A stretch of 17,393 bases of DNA, taken from positions 1 through 17,393 of the forward strand of contig JBBHKE010000810.1 in the NCBI GenBank assembly GCA_037447655.1, given 5' to 3'. Below are positions 8,166 to 16,074 of the stretch, piece after piece. Under the pieces are notes generated by a model that saw nothing but the letters and a program-made list of their open reading frames with translations, was not told where the DNA came from and ran no database searches. Both the position numbers and the translations under genes were made by a program. How positions within the stretch are numbered: the stretch's first letter is position 1; every line of letters begins with the position of its first letter. This DNA comes from Zygnema cylindricum. Lineage: Eukaryota; Streptophyta; Zygnematophyceae; Zygnematales; Zygnemataceae.

Positions 8166-8995
8166 GTGTCCTTGGTTACTGGAGTCATCTCCAGAACATA
8201 GAAAACATCATGGCACCACATTTAGCGAGTTTGGGAAGAGTAGATCTAGTGTTGGCAAGATGGCCTTGTCAAGGACACTCCCTAGCAGGACAAGGAAAAA
8301 GGCATCAAGAACGCAGGAGTGGAACATTTTATCAAATGATCAAATTAATCTCGTGGCTTCAACTGCTCCAGGACACATCGGTGGGGTATGATCTGGAGAA
8401 TGTTCACCTGGGAGATAATAAACGACAAAAGGTTGCGGATAGTTGGAATTAGGTAACCCGGATTTTAGGAGCTCCCTTAGTTTTTGACGCCGCCCAAATT
8501 AGATCACGAGCGCACAGAGTCAAAGCATATTGGACCTATATGATCCAGCTTCCAGTCCTCCGGCAATTGTTGGATAAGTAGAAACCTGACCCAAAAAATT
8601 ATGTGCAGCAAATACTTGGGGAAGGAAGAATGGCCACCAATATGACGAAACCTGATCGCTCTCCATTCTTTCGGAGCAATCAACCAAGATTCCCACGGAA
8701 AGCACTTCTGACATTAGTTTCTTTCCCTAATAGCCATGCATAAAGGAAAGGAGCAGCGGGAATGATTTTTGACAGCAAAGCGGAAATCCTCACAACACCG
8801 ACAATCACCGAACGGGAAGAAGCAATGGGAATTGTAAAGGCACCACGATAGCACTGGGGAATTTTTTACCTTCAGAGGTGCAGCCTAATAGAACAAACTA
8901 TAGATTTGAATTCCATTAAATGGGTGCCGGTACATCCTTTTTACCTCCCGCAAGAAAGTACTTACCATCAAGCTCCTCAGTTGTTAGCGATGTAG
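8162..8995 (+). pseudogene. C5 DNA methyltransferase, motifs IV to X (in Gypsy element)
   Basis: One plus-strand frame reads as the catalytic half of a cytosine-5 DNA methyltransferase, interrupted by only five stops (8450, 8579, 8741, 8849, 8993) and no obvious frameshift. In order: HLQNIENI and GRVDLVLARWPCQGHS (motif IV, catalytic Cys at 8267-8269), an FYQMIKLISWL helix, YDLENVHLGD (motif VI ENV, Glu at 8396), LGAPLVFDAAQIRSRAHRVK and AYWTYM (resembling the AHR..(F/Y)W part of DNMT3-like enzymes), a target-recognition stretch with PRKALLTLVSFPNSHA, then TPTITEREEAMGI (motif IX) and IEQTIDLNSIKWV (motif X). The family methylates cytosine using AdoMet. Motifs I and II are absent because the minus-strand gag block is joined here. 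RT of the same strand follows after about 200 bp, so it was probably part of that element's Pol. A host-gene pseudogene unrelated to the element is less likely. Confidence 0.85.
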
Positions 8996-9199
8996 GCAGC
9001 TTGAGAGGGGGAGAGAAAGGAGAAGAATTCACATTTCACCACCGCAGGTTTTCCTAGTGGGGGGGGGGGGGTTGCGGCTCAGATGGCGACAACTTAGCAG
9101 AAGTTGTCAGTAGTAGTATCCTAGCCGGAGGGGTAGGGACAGATCTACCAGTACGATTGGAATTTGACATTAACCTCTGGGGTTGACCGCCGGAAGCTT
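8996..9199 (+). other. Linker between DNMT and reverse transcriptase
   Basis: No domain is recognised here. A 13-base G run lies at 9059-9071. The frame near 9150-9200 has no identifiable motif. It probably corresponds to the weakly conserved spacer before a Gypsy RT. No protease is visible in it. Confidence 0.4.
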
Positions 9200-10265
9200 G
9201 GGCAGCTGTTGTGCCGGGGAAAATGAATTACACCCTAGGGGAGCAGTTGGATCTTCAGCAGAAGGCGCGGCTCTCCGAACTTTTGGCCAAAAATATGCAG
9301 GTGTTCTCAACGTCAAAAACAGATGTCGATATTTACAAAGGGACACCTTTCCAAATTGATTTGATAGACGAGACGACTACTGTTTTGCAGAAGCAGTATC
9401 ATCTCAGCTTCAAGGAGAAGGAACTCATCACGGCTAAAGTCCAAACCTTAGTGGAGGTCAGATTCGTTTAAGAAAGTACAGAATTTCATGGGTTCGCTTT
9501 CCCGACAGTTCTCCCTCCCAAATAGGACTCGTCCAGGAAGACTGTAGATTTCCAGATGTGTGGAGATTATCTTATGCTGAACACGACCACCATCTCTGAC
9601 CGGTAGCCGATGCCGACCACGGAGGAGATATTTGACTCTCTTCCTGGCGCCACTCTCTACTCCACTCTGGTCATGAAGAACGGTTTCCACCAGATTGCCA
9701 TAAAGCTGAAGCACAAGGAGAGAACCGCATTTGGTTCCAGACTTTAAAATAGATTTACATGCCATTCGGGCTCAAGAATGCACCGCCCAAATTCCAACGG
9801 GCAATGGACGAAGGGCTCCGTGGAATCAATTTTGCTCGGTGCTATATTGATGATGTGATCATATTCTCAAAAACTTTTGAGGAACACTTGGAGCATGTCC
9901 AGATCAATCTCTGGGCACTCCAAGCAACGAGCTTGAAATGTCACCCGAGCAAAGGTATTTTTGCGTTACAGAAAATCATTTACCTTAGACATGAGGTGAC
10001 TTTCGGAACTGTGGGTCCCCACATGGTCAAGATGGCAGACCTTGACGCCCTTCCCCTATAGCAAGAGATCTCGGCCGTTCGCACCTTTCTGGGTCTAGCC
10101 AACTACTATCGGTGGTTTATTTCCGAATTCAGTAGTCACGCCCAACCCCTCAATCTATTATTACGGAAAGACCAAGAATTGCAGCGGGCAAAAGAGCAAA
10201 AGATCGCCTTCCGGTTTTTTAAAGATGATCTGAAGCAGCACCCCGTGCGTCGGATGCCTGATCAC
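9200..10265 (+). pseudogene. Gypsy reverse transcriptase
   Basis: Decayed Ty3/Gypsy RT, which copies element RNA into DNA. An 86-codon frame at 9211 carries STSKTDVDIYKGTPFQIDLI and KQYHLSFKEKE, the conserved N-terminal lead-in. The same frame continues after a stop with VDFQMCGDYLMLN, PMPTTEEIFDSLPGATLYST and KNGFHQIAI. A frameshift near 9745 moves to the frame at 9759 with MPFGLKNAPPKFQRAMDE and the active site YIDDVIIFSK (first of the two Asp at 9849-9851), then EEHLEHV and LKCHPSKG. The connection region continues with VRTFLGLANYYRWFISEFSS and PLNLLLRKDQE (10080-10180). The downstream RNase H stays in this frame. Minus-strand frames here are shadows. Confidence 0.92.
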
Positions 10266-10640
10266 TAAAGGCCTTTCCTCTTTTACACTGACTGGAGCAG
10301 GTTTGGATTGGGAGCGGTTTTGGCTCAAATCGATGATGTCGGAGATGAATATCTAGTGGCTTCACCAACCGCAGCAATAACAAAGCAGAGGGGAATTATA
10401 GCAAATAACATGGAGAGCTACTCGCAGCGGTTTGGGCAAACCCATTTCTCCATTCCTGACGGGTCCATTTCACACTTGACATCATCACCCCGAATGATCA
10501 TGAAAATAATGTTAACCGCCAAATCACCCCAACCCCAGAATATGATTTTCGGACATCGCCACAACGCGACCGAAATCGATGGAAATGCCGACGACTTAGC
10601 CCAAATCGTGATCCTTCCACCATGCATTTTCCATTCTACT
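10266..10640 (+). pseudogene. Gypsy RNase H
   Basis: Directly after RT, in the same frame past a stop at 10266, PFLFYTDWSRFGLGAVLAQ carries the first RNase H catalytic Asp (TDW). In the +1 frame near 10410 GELLAAVWA gives the catalytic Glu helix. The later block GHRHNATEIDGNADDLAQ corresponds to the conserved histidine-bearing C-terminal segment with NADGLSR-type ending. RNase H removes the RNA template during reverse transcription. At least two frameshifts are needed to read it. From about 10640 to 10800 comes a hydrophilic spacer before the integrase. Confidence 0.82.
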
Positions 10641-10899
10641 GATGAGGACCTGGAAATCAATCTGGGACTCATTCGAGCATCGTTCCCATTCATCTGGCTT
10701 CCCCAACCTGGGAGTGAACTGTCAACTTTCTCACCGGATGTGGAGGGACACGAGCCCATAGAGGCTGGACGTAAGGATATCGGGAACGACCCCGAGGCTC
10801 TCCAATCTATCTAGCAGGGGTCGTCGCTTCCCCACTTGACTAGAATTCAATTATCTCGAGTACAGACTCGGATGGCTACGTATGATTAAGACAGAGGCG

Positions 10900-12063
10900 T
10901 TCTTCTCCGGATATGGTTAGACGACACGAGGAAAGTGGTTTCTCCCCCCTCAGACCGAGACACTCTGATTTCTAATCCCCATCAACATTGTCGACACTTC
11001 GGGCAAAAGCATACCACTTCCCTGGTTACGGACTCATATTGGTGGCACATGTTGCAGACCTAAGTCAACCAAATTGTGCAGACTTGCTCCTCATGCAATC
11101 GCGTCAAGACAACTTTTGACAAAAAAGGCAGGACTGAGCTTCATTCGCTTCCTATCCTGGGTCTGTTTTATCAGTGGTCCTTGGATCTTTTGGGACCTCT
11201 TCCGACCAACAGATGGGGGAACCGCTTTGTGCTTGTCATGATCGAACATTTTTCGAAGTGGATCAAATTGGTGATTTTGCCATAGAAAGAGTCAAGGCAA
11301 TTGCAGATGACTTTTTGCAAAGGGTTTAAGCCCAATTCAGGGTGATTGCAGAATTTCTAACCGACCATGACTCTGAATTTGCTGGGGAATTTTCCAGCCT
11401 CCGGGAAAAAATGCCTTGTTGACGATCGGTTGACCAGCCGTGACCACCCGCAAGCCGACGGTTTGGCCGAAAGGTGCGTACAAACAGTGAAGCAGTCACT
11501 ACGAAAATATGCAGTTAAAGAAGATTTAGGGGAGTAAGACAGAAGGGCGATTTGGATTGCTATGGGTTAAAGATTTAGCATGCAAGCTTCTCTACACTTG
11601 AATAGTCCTTACTTCATTTTATTTCGACGACATCCTATCCTACCCGGAACTGCATCGGCCAAAGCGTTGGTCCATCAGAGATGGATGACAGAGGAACAGT
11701 CGAAAATCTGATCGCCGACATCTGATCGCCGACAGAGCCAAGATATTCCACCAAGAGGTGCCTCTCGCCATGGGGAATTTGCAGTGGCTCAACACCGAGA
11801 TCAGTTGTGGTATTCTCAGCGCCGGAGCGGGAATTATGTGCCACAACATTGACGATTTATTCCGAGGGACTTTGTTTATCGAATGCAAAAGAAGAAGGAC
11901 ACGCTGGATATTTCTGCCGGGGGAGTAATTTTGAAAGTGGTCAAAGTTTCCAAAAAGGGGTTTTTACATTAGAGGGAAAAGATGGTCGAAGAATTAAAGA
12001 TAATCAGATCAATGTGGCCCTTTGCCATCATCGGGGATTAGAGGACAAACCCACTTTCCACTA
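10900..12063 (+). pseudogene. Gypsy integrase
   Basis: Ty3/Gypsy integrase remnant in several frames. The zinc-binding HHCC domain is at about 10975-11100: H..RHFGQKHTT, YWWHM and TCSSCNRVK. The core has LYSLDLLGP-type sequence (here FYQWSLDLLGPLPTNRWGNR, first Asp near 11182), IEHFSKWIKLVILP, AEFLTDHDSEF in a shifted frame (second Asp near 11358) and TSRDHPQADGLAERCVQT (catalytic Glu near 11468). The C-terminal region has SLHLNSPYFILFRRHP, VAQHRDQLWY and, near 11880-12020, DFVYRMQKKKDTLDISAGG and LEGKDGRRIKDNQI, the part that holds the GPY/F-type module in this group. It would splice cDNA into the genome. A PHD finger follows at 12089. Confidence 0.88.
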
Positions 12064-12088
12064 AACTTACTTTGCCGATCCTCCTTCC

Positions 12089-12232
12089 TGTTTATCAGCT
12101 TGCAACTAGTCCTCCCAGCTGCACCACATCTTCGTTTGCAATCAGTGTGGTCAATGTTGGCATTCAGCCTGTCTCCCCTCCTCTTGGGAGCCACACCTTT
12201 TACCCTCCAGCACATGGTTTTGTGGGAACTGC
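12089..12232 (+). pseudogene. PHD finger at the Gypsy integrase C-terminus
   Basis: In a single frame (one TAG stop at 12107) the metal ligands space as C-X3-C-X11-C-X2-C-X4-H-X2-C-X16-C-X2-C. Segments are CLSAC, VCNQCGQCWHSACL and TWFCGNC. This fits the PHD (C4HC3) pattern, including the Trp two residues before the seventh Cys; only the first pair is off by one (X3 instead of X2). PHD fingers commonly read histone H3 tails. After an integrase it takes the place where chromoviruses have a chromodomain, so a role in choosing integration sites is plausible. Longer open frames over these bases (12022-12279, 12072-12269) are other-frame shadows. Confidence 0.78.
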
Positions 12233-12281
12233 GAATGGAGCAGGTAACTATTTTTTTGTTATGTCTTAGTAACGGTTGACT

Positions 12282-12293
12282 AAAAGGGGGGGG
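12282..12293 (+). other. Polypurine tract of Gypsy element
   Basis: AAAAGGGGGGGG lies just after the PHD coding part and four bases before TGGGATATCA, the likely LTR start. It would prime plus-strand DNA synthesis. Confidence 0.75.
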
Positions 12294-12296
12294 AAT

Positions 12297-12379
12297 TGGG
12301 ATATCAGCCTACTACTGAGACCCTAATCCCTTTCCCCGCCCAGGTGGGGAAAGGAAAAGGGGGCGGAGAAAGGACGTGG
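12297..12379 (+). mobile_element. Gypsy 3' LTR, first part
   Basis: It starts TGGGATATCAGCC right after the polypurine tract and runs to the Copia solo LTR insertion at 12380. The rest of the LTR resumes at 13567. No second copy of the first 80 bp is seen in the window. Confidence 0.6.
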
Positions 12380-12827
12380 TGAAACTCTGAGACCTCCATT
12401 GGTCCTCAAAGTATGCAGATCCAAAAGAAGCTAATCTAGATAGTGCCGACTCCAAGTTGATATAACCCAAATGACTGACCCCTTGACAATCAGAACCCCA
12501 ATATAGATTCACCCCTAACACTTTCTGTGTGCTCAGTTCCACCACAGAATGCAAAGTTAGAATGTGATATTTGGACACATTCACCCACTTTGACTTTCCC
12601 TTAGAAATACCGCCACCTTGGCAAACAAAAACTCTTACCGACTACACCTTTGTGTAGCGTGAACTCCAATGAGTCCGCAGCAAAAAGAATCACTGAAAAT
12701 GGTCAAGTAAATTGATAGTTATGGCTGGCCAAAGTTTGCCATTTATACAAGGTGCTCTCTGGGAGAGGTAGCTACCTACCCAAAATTTTCTAAGTCCTAT
12801 TCCCTTTTTAAAACTCTATCTACTGAA

Positions 12828-12993
12828 GTACGGCACCAATCAAATTAGTGTGTCGTACAGAAAAGTACAGTTGCCGGTGTACTTTCTGTACGACCATTGT
12901 ACAACGTGGCCAAAATGTCGACACGTGTCATAGCCGGATTTGTTACCGCTATCTCTAGAGTCGCCGCAATCCAACATTGTCGCGCCACGTGTC
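12828..12993. promoter_or_regulatory. GTAC palindrome and G-box in LTR, copy 3
   Basis: Six GTAC motifs lie at 12828-12902. Within them is a near-perfect inverted repeat: TCGTACAGAAAAGTACA (12853-12869) against TGTACTTTCTGTACGA (12878-12893), 8-nt spacer. The 10-mer GCCACGTGTC is at 12984-12993, 82 bp after the last GTAC, the same spacing as copy 1 (82) and copy 2 (81). Confidence 0.55.
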
Positions 12994-13285
12994 ACATGAC
13001 GTGGCGATGACTGAAAAACGCCAAAAGTACATAATCCGTGATCGCGGCGCCTATCGTGGCCGTCCGATCAAACCGGATACAATTGTAGCCGTTGAAAATA
13101 TACGTGCGATATTTGTTTCGCGTTCGAAACAAATGCGCGGTATCCGTTTCATAAAATACATTAAATCGTACTCTGTACTATACAATATTGTATCTATGTA
13201 TTACGTATCTATTTCCGTTAGAGGAACTAGTCTACGTGTACAAATATAAATATCTGTCAAACCTATTATACTCTAGCACTGTATT

Positions 13286-13512
13286 TAGACTTGTTGGTTA
13301 AAGCGAACGGCTAGTTTGACGCACGGTAGGTACCAGGGTCAAATCCTGGGTCCGTCACACCTTTTAGATAACTCTATTAAAAATTGCCTTCCTGTCCACT
13401 TTGCACAGCCTATGCAGCCATGGATCTAACTCCTCTTCAAGTCTTCAGTGACTGCGACAAGTGTGGGGACTTGAGTGAAGAGTTAGAGGTTGGTTGTCAG
13501 TGTCCCCTTTTT
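13286..13512 (+). ncRNA. tRNA-headed hairpin RNA unit B (SINE-like)
   Basis: The head has a perfect A box TGGTTAAAGCG (13295-13305), a B-box variant GGGTCAAATCC (13336-13346) and a clear T arm: CCAGG, 7-nt loop, CCTGG (13333-13349). The 3' hairpin opens with GCAGCC (13414-13419), which can pair with GGTTGT (13492-13497). TCTAACTC (13425-13432) pairs with 13480-13487, and TCAAGTC (13437-13443) with 13468-13474. The loop shares CTTCAGTGAC and ACAAGT.TGGGG with unit A. A T5 run at 13508-13512 would end Pol III transcription. The stem sequences differ from unit A although pairing is kept. The unit is antisense to the LTR that contains it. No standard tRNA anticodon arm can be drawn, so this is not called a tRNA gene. 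Confidence 0.55.
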
Positions 13513-13566
13513 GCCTTTTTATTTTACAATCTCTAGACCTAAAAATACTTAAATTTCAACATGTGG

Positions 13567-13920
13567 GAGGGGATAACTTTCGCCTTCCCATGCAGTTATC
13601 CCTTTTCCTTGTCCGGGTGTCTAACCTATTTTGCATGCATATCTATAAAAGGGATTTGGGCAGCAGTGGGCATGACCATTATTATGGGAAGCATTCGCAT
13701 TTGGGAATTGTTTGCAGGACCCCAATGCCGATCATCCCGGGCTGTGTGCCCTTCTCTCATGTTTCTCAAGCACGCTCGACAGCTGTCAAGCTCATGTGCT
13801 TTACAGACACACCTTTATATCACCAAGGATTTTTGGGCCCTTTCTCCCCTGTACGGTCATCAAAGTACGGAAGAAGGAGTGTACCCAGCCAGACAAGATC
13901 CTTTAATTCTCTAAACTGAG
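13567..13920 (+). mobile_element. Gypsy 3' LTR, remainder (copy 2 of LTR repeat)
   Basis: It resumes after the solo LTR's duplicated target site. It contains a TATA box CTATAAAAGGG (13643-13653) and the string shared with 184-385, including GCACGCTCGACA at 13770-13781. GGGATAAC (13570-13577) and GTTATCCC (13595-13602) form an 8-bp inverted repeat upstream of the TATA box. The 3' end of the LTR is not defined; 13920 is an outer guess. The open frames of 117 and 141 codons here have no family resemblance. Confidence 0.5.
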
Positions 13921-14972
13921 CAGAACGCAATTTATTTCGCGCCTAACGCAGGCCGGACGACCAAGTTATTTCGTCTCACAGATTGCAATTCTGTTACATG
14001 GGACCAGTTTACACCAATCCTCGTGGGGGGTACATTATGGATTGCCACCTAACTTTTCGGATTGTCGTCTATATTATGTTATTAGCTATCCGTAGGAATT
14101 TAGTTTAGGTTCAGCTAACTTTTGGTCCATAAATTACCTTAGGTAAAAGTTTGGCACTTTTGTGTCCCTTTTTATACTTTGACTTATAATAGTGGAACAA
14201 ATAATAACTTTTGGCCGCAGATCTAGTCGCGGTCCGATGCATAACCTTTTGCCCCATTCGTAGTACGGATTAATTTGTCTCATGTCAGTTTCCAGTACAC
14301 TTGCTTGTTGCTCATTGGCTAGTAGTACAACTTTGACTTTTGGACCTAAGATTTGACAAACTTTGAGGTATAAGGCACTTGGGGCCGAAGGAGACTGGTT
14401 GCTTTTCAATATGTCTCCTGTGAAAACCTTCAAAAATTCCAACAAACCTTATTTGGAGAATCTTTGTTTGTTTTTTTTGACTTTATTGCCATCTTGGTTT
14501 TGGGATTTGTCTTGTGTGGGAAATCGTAGTCCGGGTGGGTAGTTGGCACTATCTTCCCTTTTGGGTGATTTTTTGACTTTTTGCTGTTTGAAACCGAGAA
14601 GAGTTTGGTCGGTTCCGAGCTACGGACACGGAGGGGTGAAGGAGTACCATACCGAATTGCGATACCGTCGAGAGAGGGGTCGCCTTTTTCTCATTGTCAT
14701 CGTTTATTTCCGAGGTATGTCTATATTTCACATATTCAATCTTTTATTCTCTTTTCTGGGGCAAGGTGATATTGTTAATTCTGAAACAACTAATCATATT
14801 ATTTCTATATTTCTACGTGGTAGTGCATTTGTGTTTTCATTTATAGTTCCCTTTTTGCTTTGGCGTGACCTTTCCGGAGCAAACTGCAACCCCCTTGATC
14901 AAAACACCCTTGGAACAGTGGGTTTTTAGGGGACCAGTGTTAAAGACTGTCGATGGATAAAACACATGGTTT
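13921..14972. other. Unassigned intergenic stretch
   Basis: I see no recognisable gene. ACTTTTGG or close variants recur (14123, 14200, 14336). A 103-codon minus frame (14445-14134) starts with ATG, is hydrophilic and matches no family I know. A plus frame of 128 codons (14543-14929) begins at TTG and is partly hydrophobic. Either could be decayed transposon sequence. Confidence 0.4.
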
Positions 14973-15599
14973 TATATTGCGCTGTTCACACTTGGAAAAA
15001 TGGGAAAACGGTGTCATAAATTTTGGGATCCTTACCCCAAATTTCCTAAAATGACAAAAAATGCGGCGGTGACGGGTTGGGACGGTTGGTTTCTACCGTT
15101 TTGGAGCGTAGCGACGGACAAAAGATGCAGGTCTATGCGTCAAAACTCGACAGCTGCCTAAAGCAAACGACAATTGTCGTCCGCCATCGGACATCATGTT
15201 CGGAATGCACTTTTTCGTTTTTGAAGAATTTCAAAGTAGAAGCGCACGGACGTGAACCGTACAAGAATTCATTTCGTCACAAACTTACGAGAAACTAGAG
15301 GACCAATCATATAAGAGAACACGTAATGTAAAAAAAAAAAAAAACACCGATGTTTTTGGGCATGTTCTAAGTTCATCCGGGGTTATTTTTTGTCTGTACA
15401 AACGCTACGGTTTGATTCGGAAGGCGTCGTACATATCATGTCCGCAAAGCATTAACTTTTAGTACAGACAAGTGGCTCAATTCACGACACGTTAGTTGAC
15501 GTAGGCTAGCGTCACGTTCCAGTTAACGGCGGACAAAAAAAAGTACCGTTTTCATACCATACCGTTTTCCCCTTTTTCAAGTGTGAACAACGCAATATA
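14973..15599. mobile_element. MITE-like DNA element with 42-bp terminal inverted repeats
   Basis: The left end (14973-15014) and the reverse complement of the right end (15559-15599) both read TATATTGCG(C/T)TGTTCACACTTG followed by an A-run and GGGAAAACGGT, differing by about three substitutions and one indel. The outermost TATA could be a 4-bp target-site duplication rather than part of the repeat. The 627-bp interior has no transposase motif; the 73-codon frame at 15077 is not recognised. A run of 15 A lies at 15330-15344. The right half recurs at 6245-6506. It lies about 470 bp upstream of the transporter start codon. Confidence 0.75.
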
Positions 15600-16074
15600 G
15601 GTCACGTCCGGAATGTTTCGTACGGAGAATTGGGAGAAGTCCCGAAGTTTTTGCCGTCAAAAAGCTGTTGACGTCCAAACAAAAAACCGTACATATTTTT
15701 TATCATATTTTTTGTCATAGAAGTTGTGTGAATACTGAATAGCGAAATGGTCTGCAATTACTGAGAATCTGGCCAAACAATAGGATTGTATATTGCCGAT
15801 CGATATGTACTTTTTGAAGGGACTCGATAATCGATATCTGTTCTACTCTCTGTGATATGGGTAATGCGAATGTCACCAATGTTCGTACATTTTCGTACAA
15901 TTCGAACGTTTTGTTTCCGTAATGATGCTCTTCGTTCTTCCTCATACTTCACGTCTATACAGGACTCGCGCCATGACTACGTTTCGAATTTCAGGCAGCT
16001 AAGCTTCTCGGAGGATTTTGGTAGTCGATTCACAATAACGCCGAGTTACATGGACGTCAGCTCATTGAGTGATC
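15600..16074 (+). promoter_or_regulatory. Upstream region and 5' UTR of transporter gene
   Basis: 475 bp between the MITE and the start codon. It is AT-rich at 15688-15715 (CATATTTTTTATCATATTTT), which could hold a core promoter, and CG-containing nearer the gene. No convincing TATA box or splice site is identified. Small open frames here are not supported as genes. The MITE is in the promoter-proximal position. Confidence 0.35.

Larger units (their letters stand above)
12380..13561 (-). mobile_element. Solo Copia LTR, 1182 bp, nested in Gypsy LTR
   Basis: In minus orientation this begins TGTTGAAATT and ends GAGTTTCA, giving TG...CA ends. The 5-bp flanks CGTGG (12375-12379) and TGTGG (13562-13566) match at four of five bases, as expected for a diverged target-site duplication. 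The 3' 420 bp align with the LTRs of both Copia copies. Further in are the GTAC cluster, the G-box 10-mer, and the antisense tRNA-headed hairpin unit. No primer-binding site or gag adjoins it, so it is a solo LTR left by LTR-LTR recombination. It defines the full LTR length of this family. Confidence 0.8.

Noticed and set aside
10418-10759. A 113-codon minus-strand open frame.
   Set aside because: It overlaps the RNase H and spacer region whose motifs lie on the plus strand; no family resemblance.
12022-12279. Plus-strand frames of 85 and 65 codons after the integrase.
   Set aside because: They are other frames of the PHD finger, whose complete ligand set is in the frame starting at 12089.
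14543-14929. 128-codon plus frame with hydrophobic stretches that might be a small membrane protein.
   Set aside because: It starts at TTG, has no recognisable family and lies in repeat-rich DNA; not supported as a gene.
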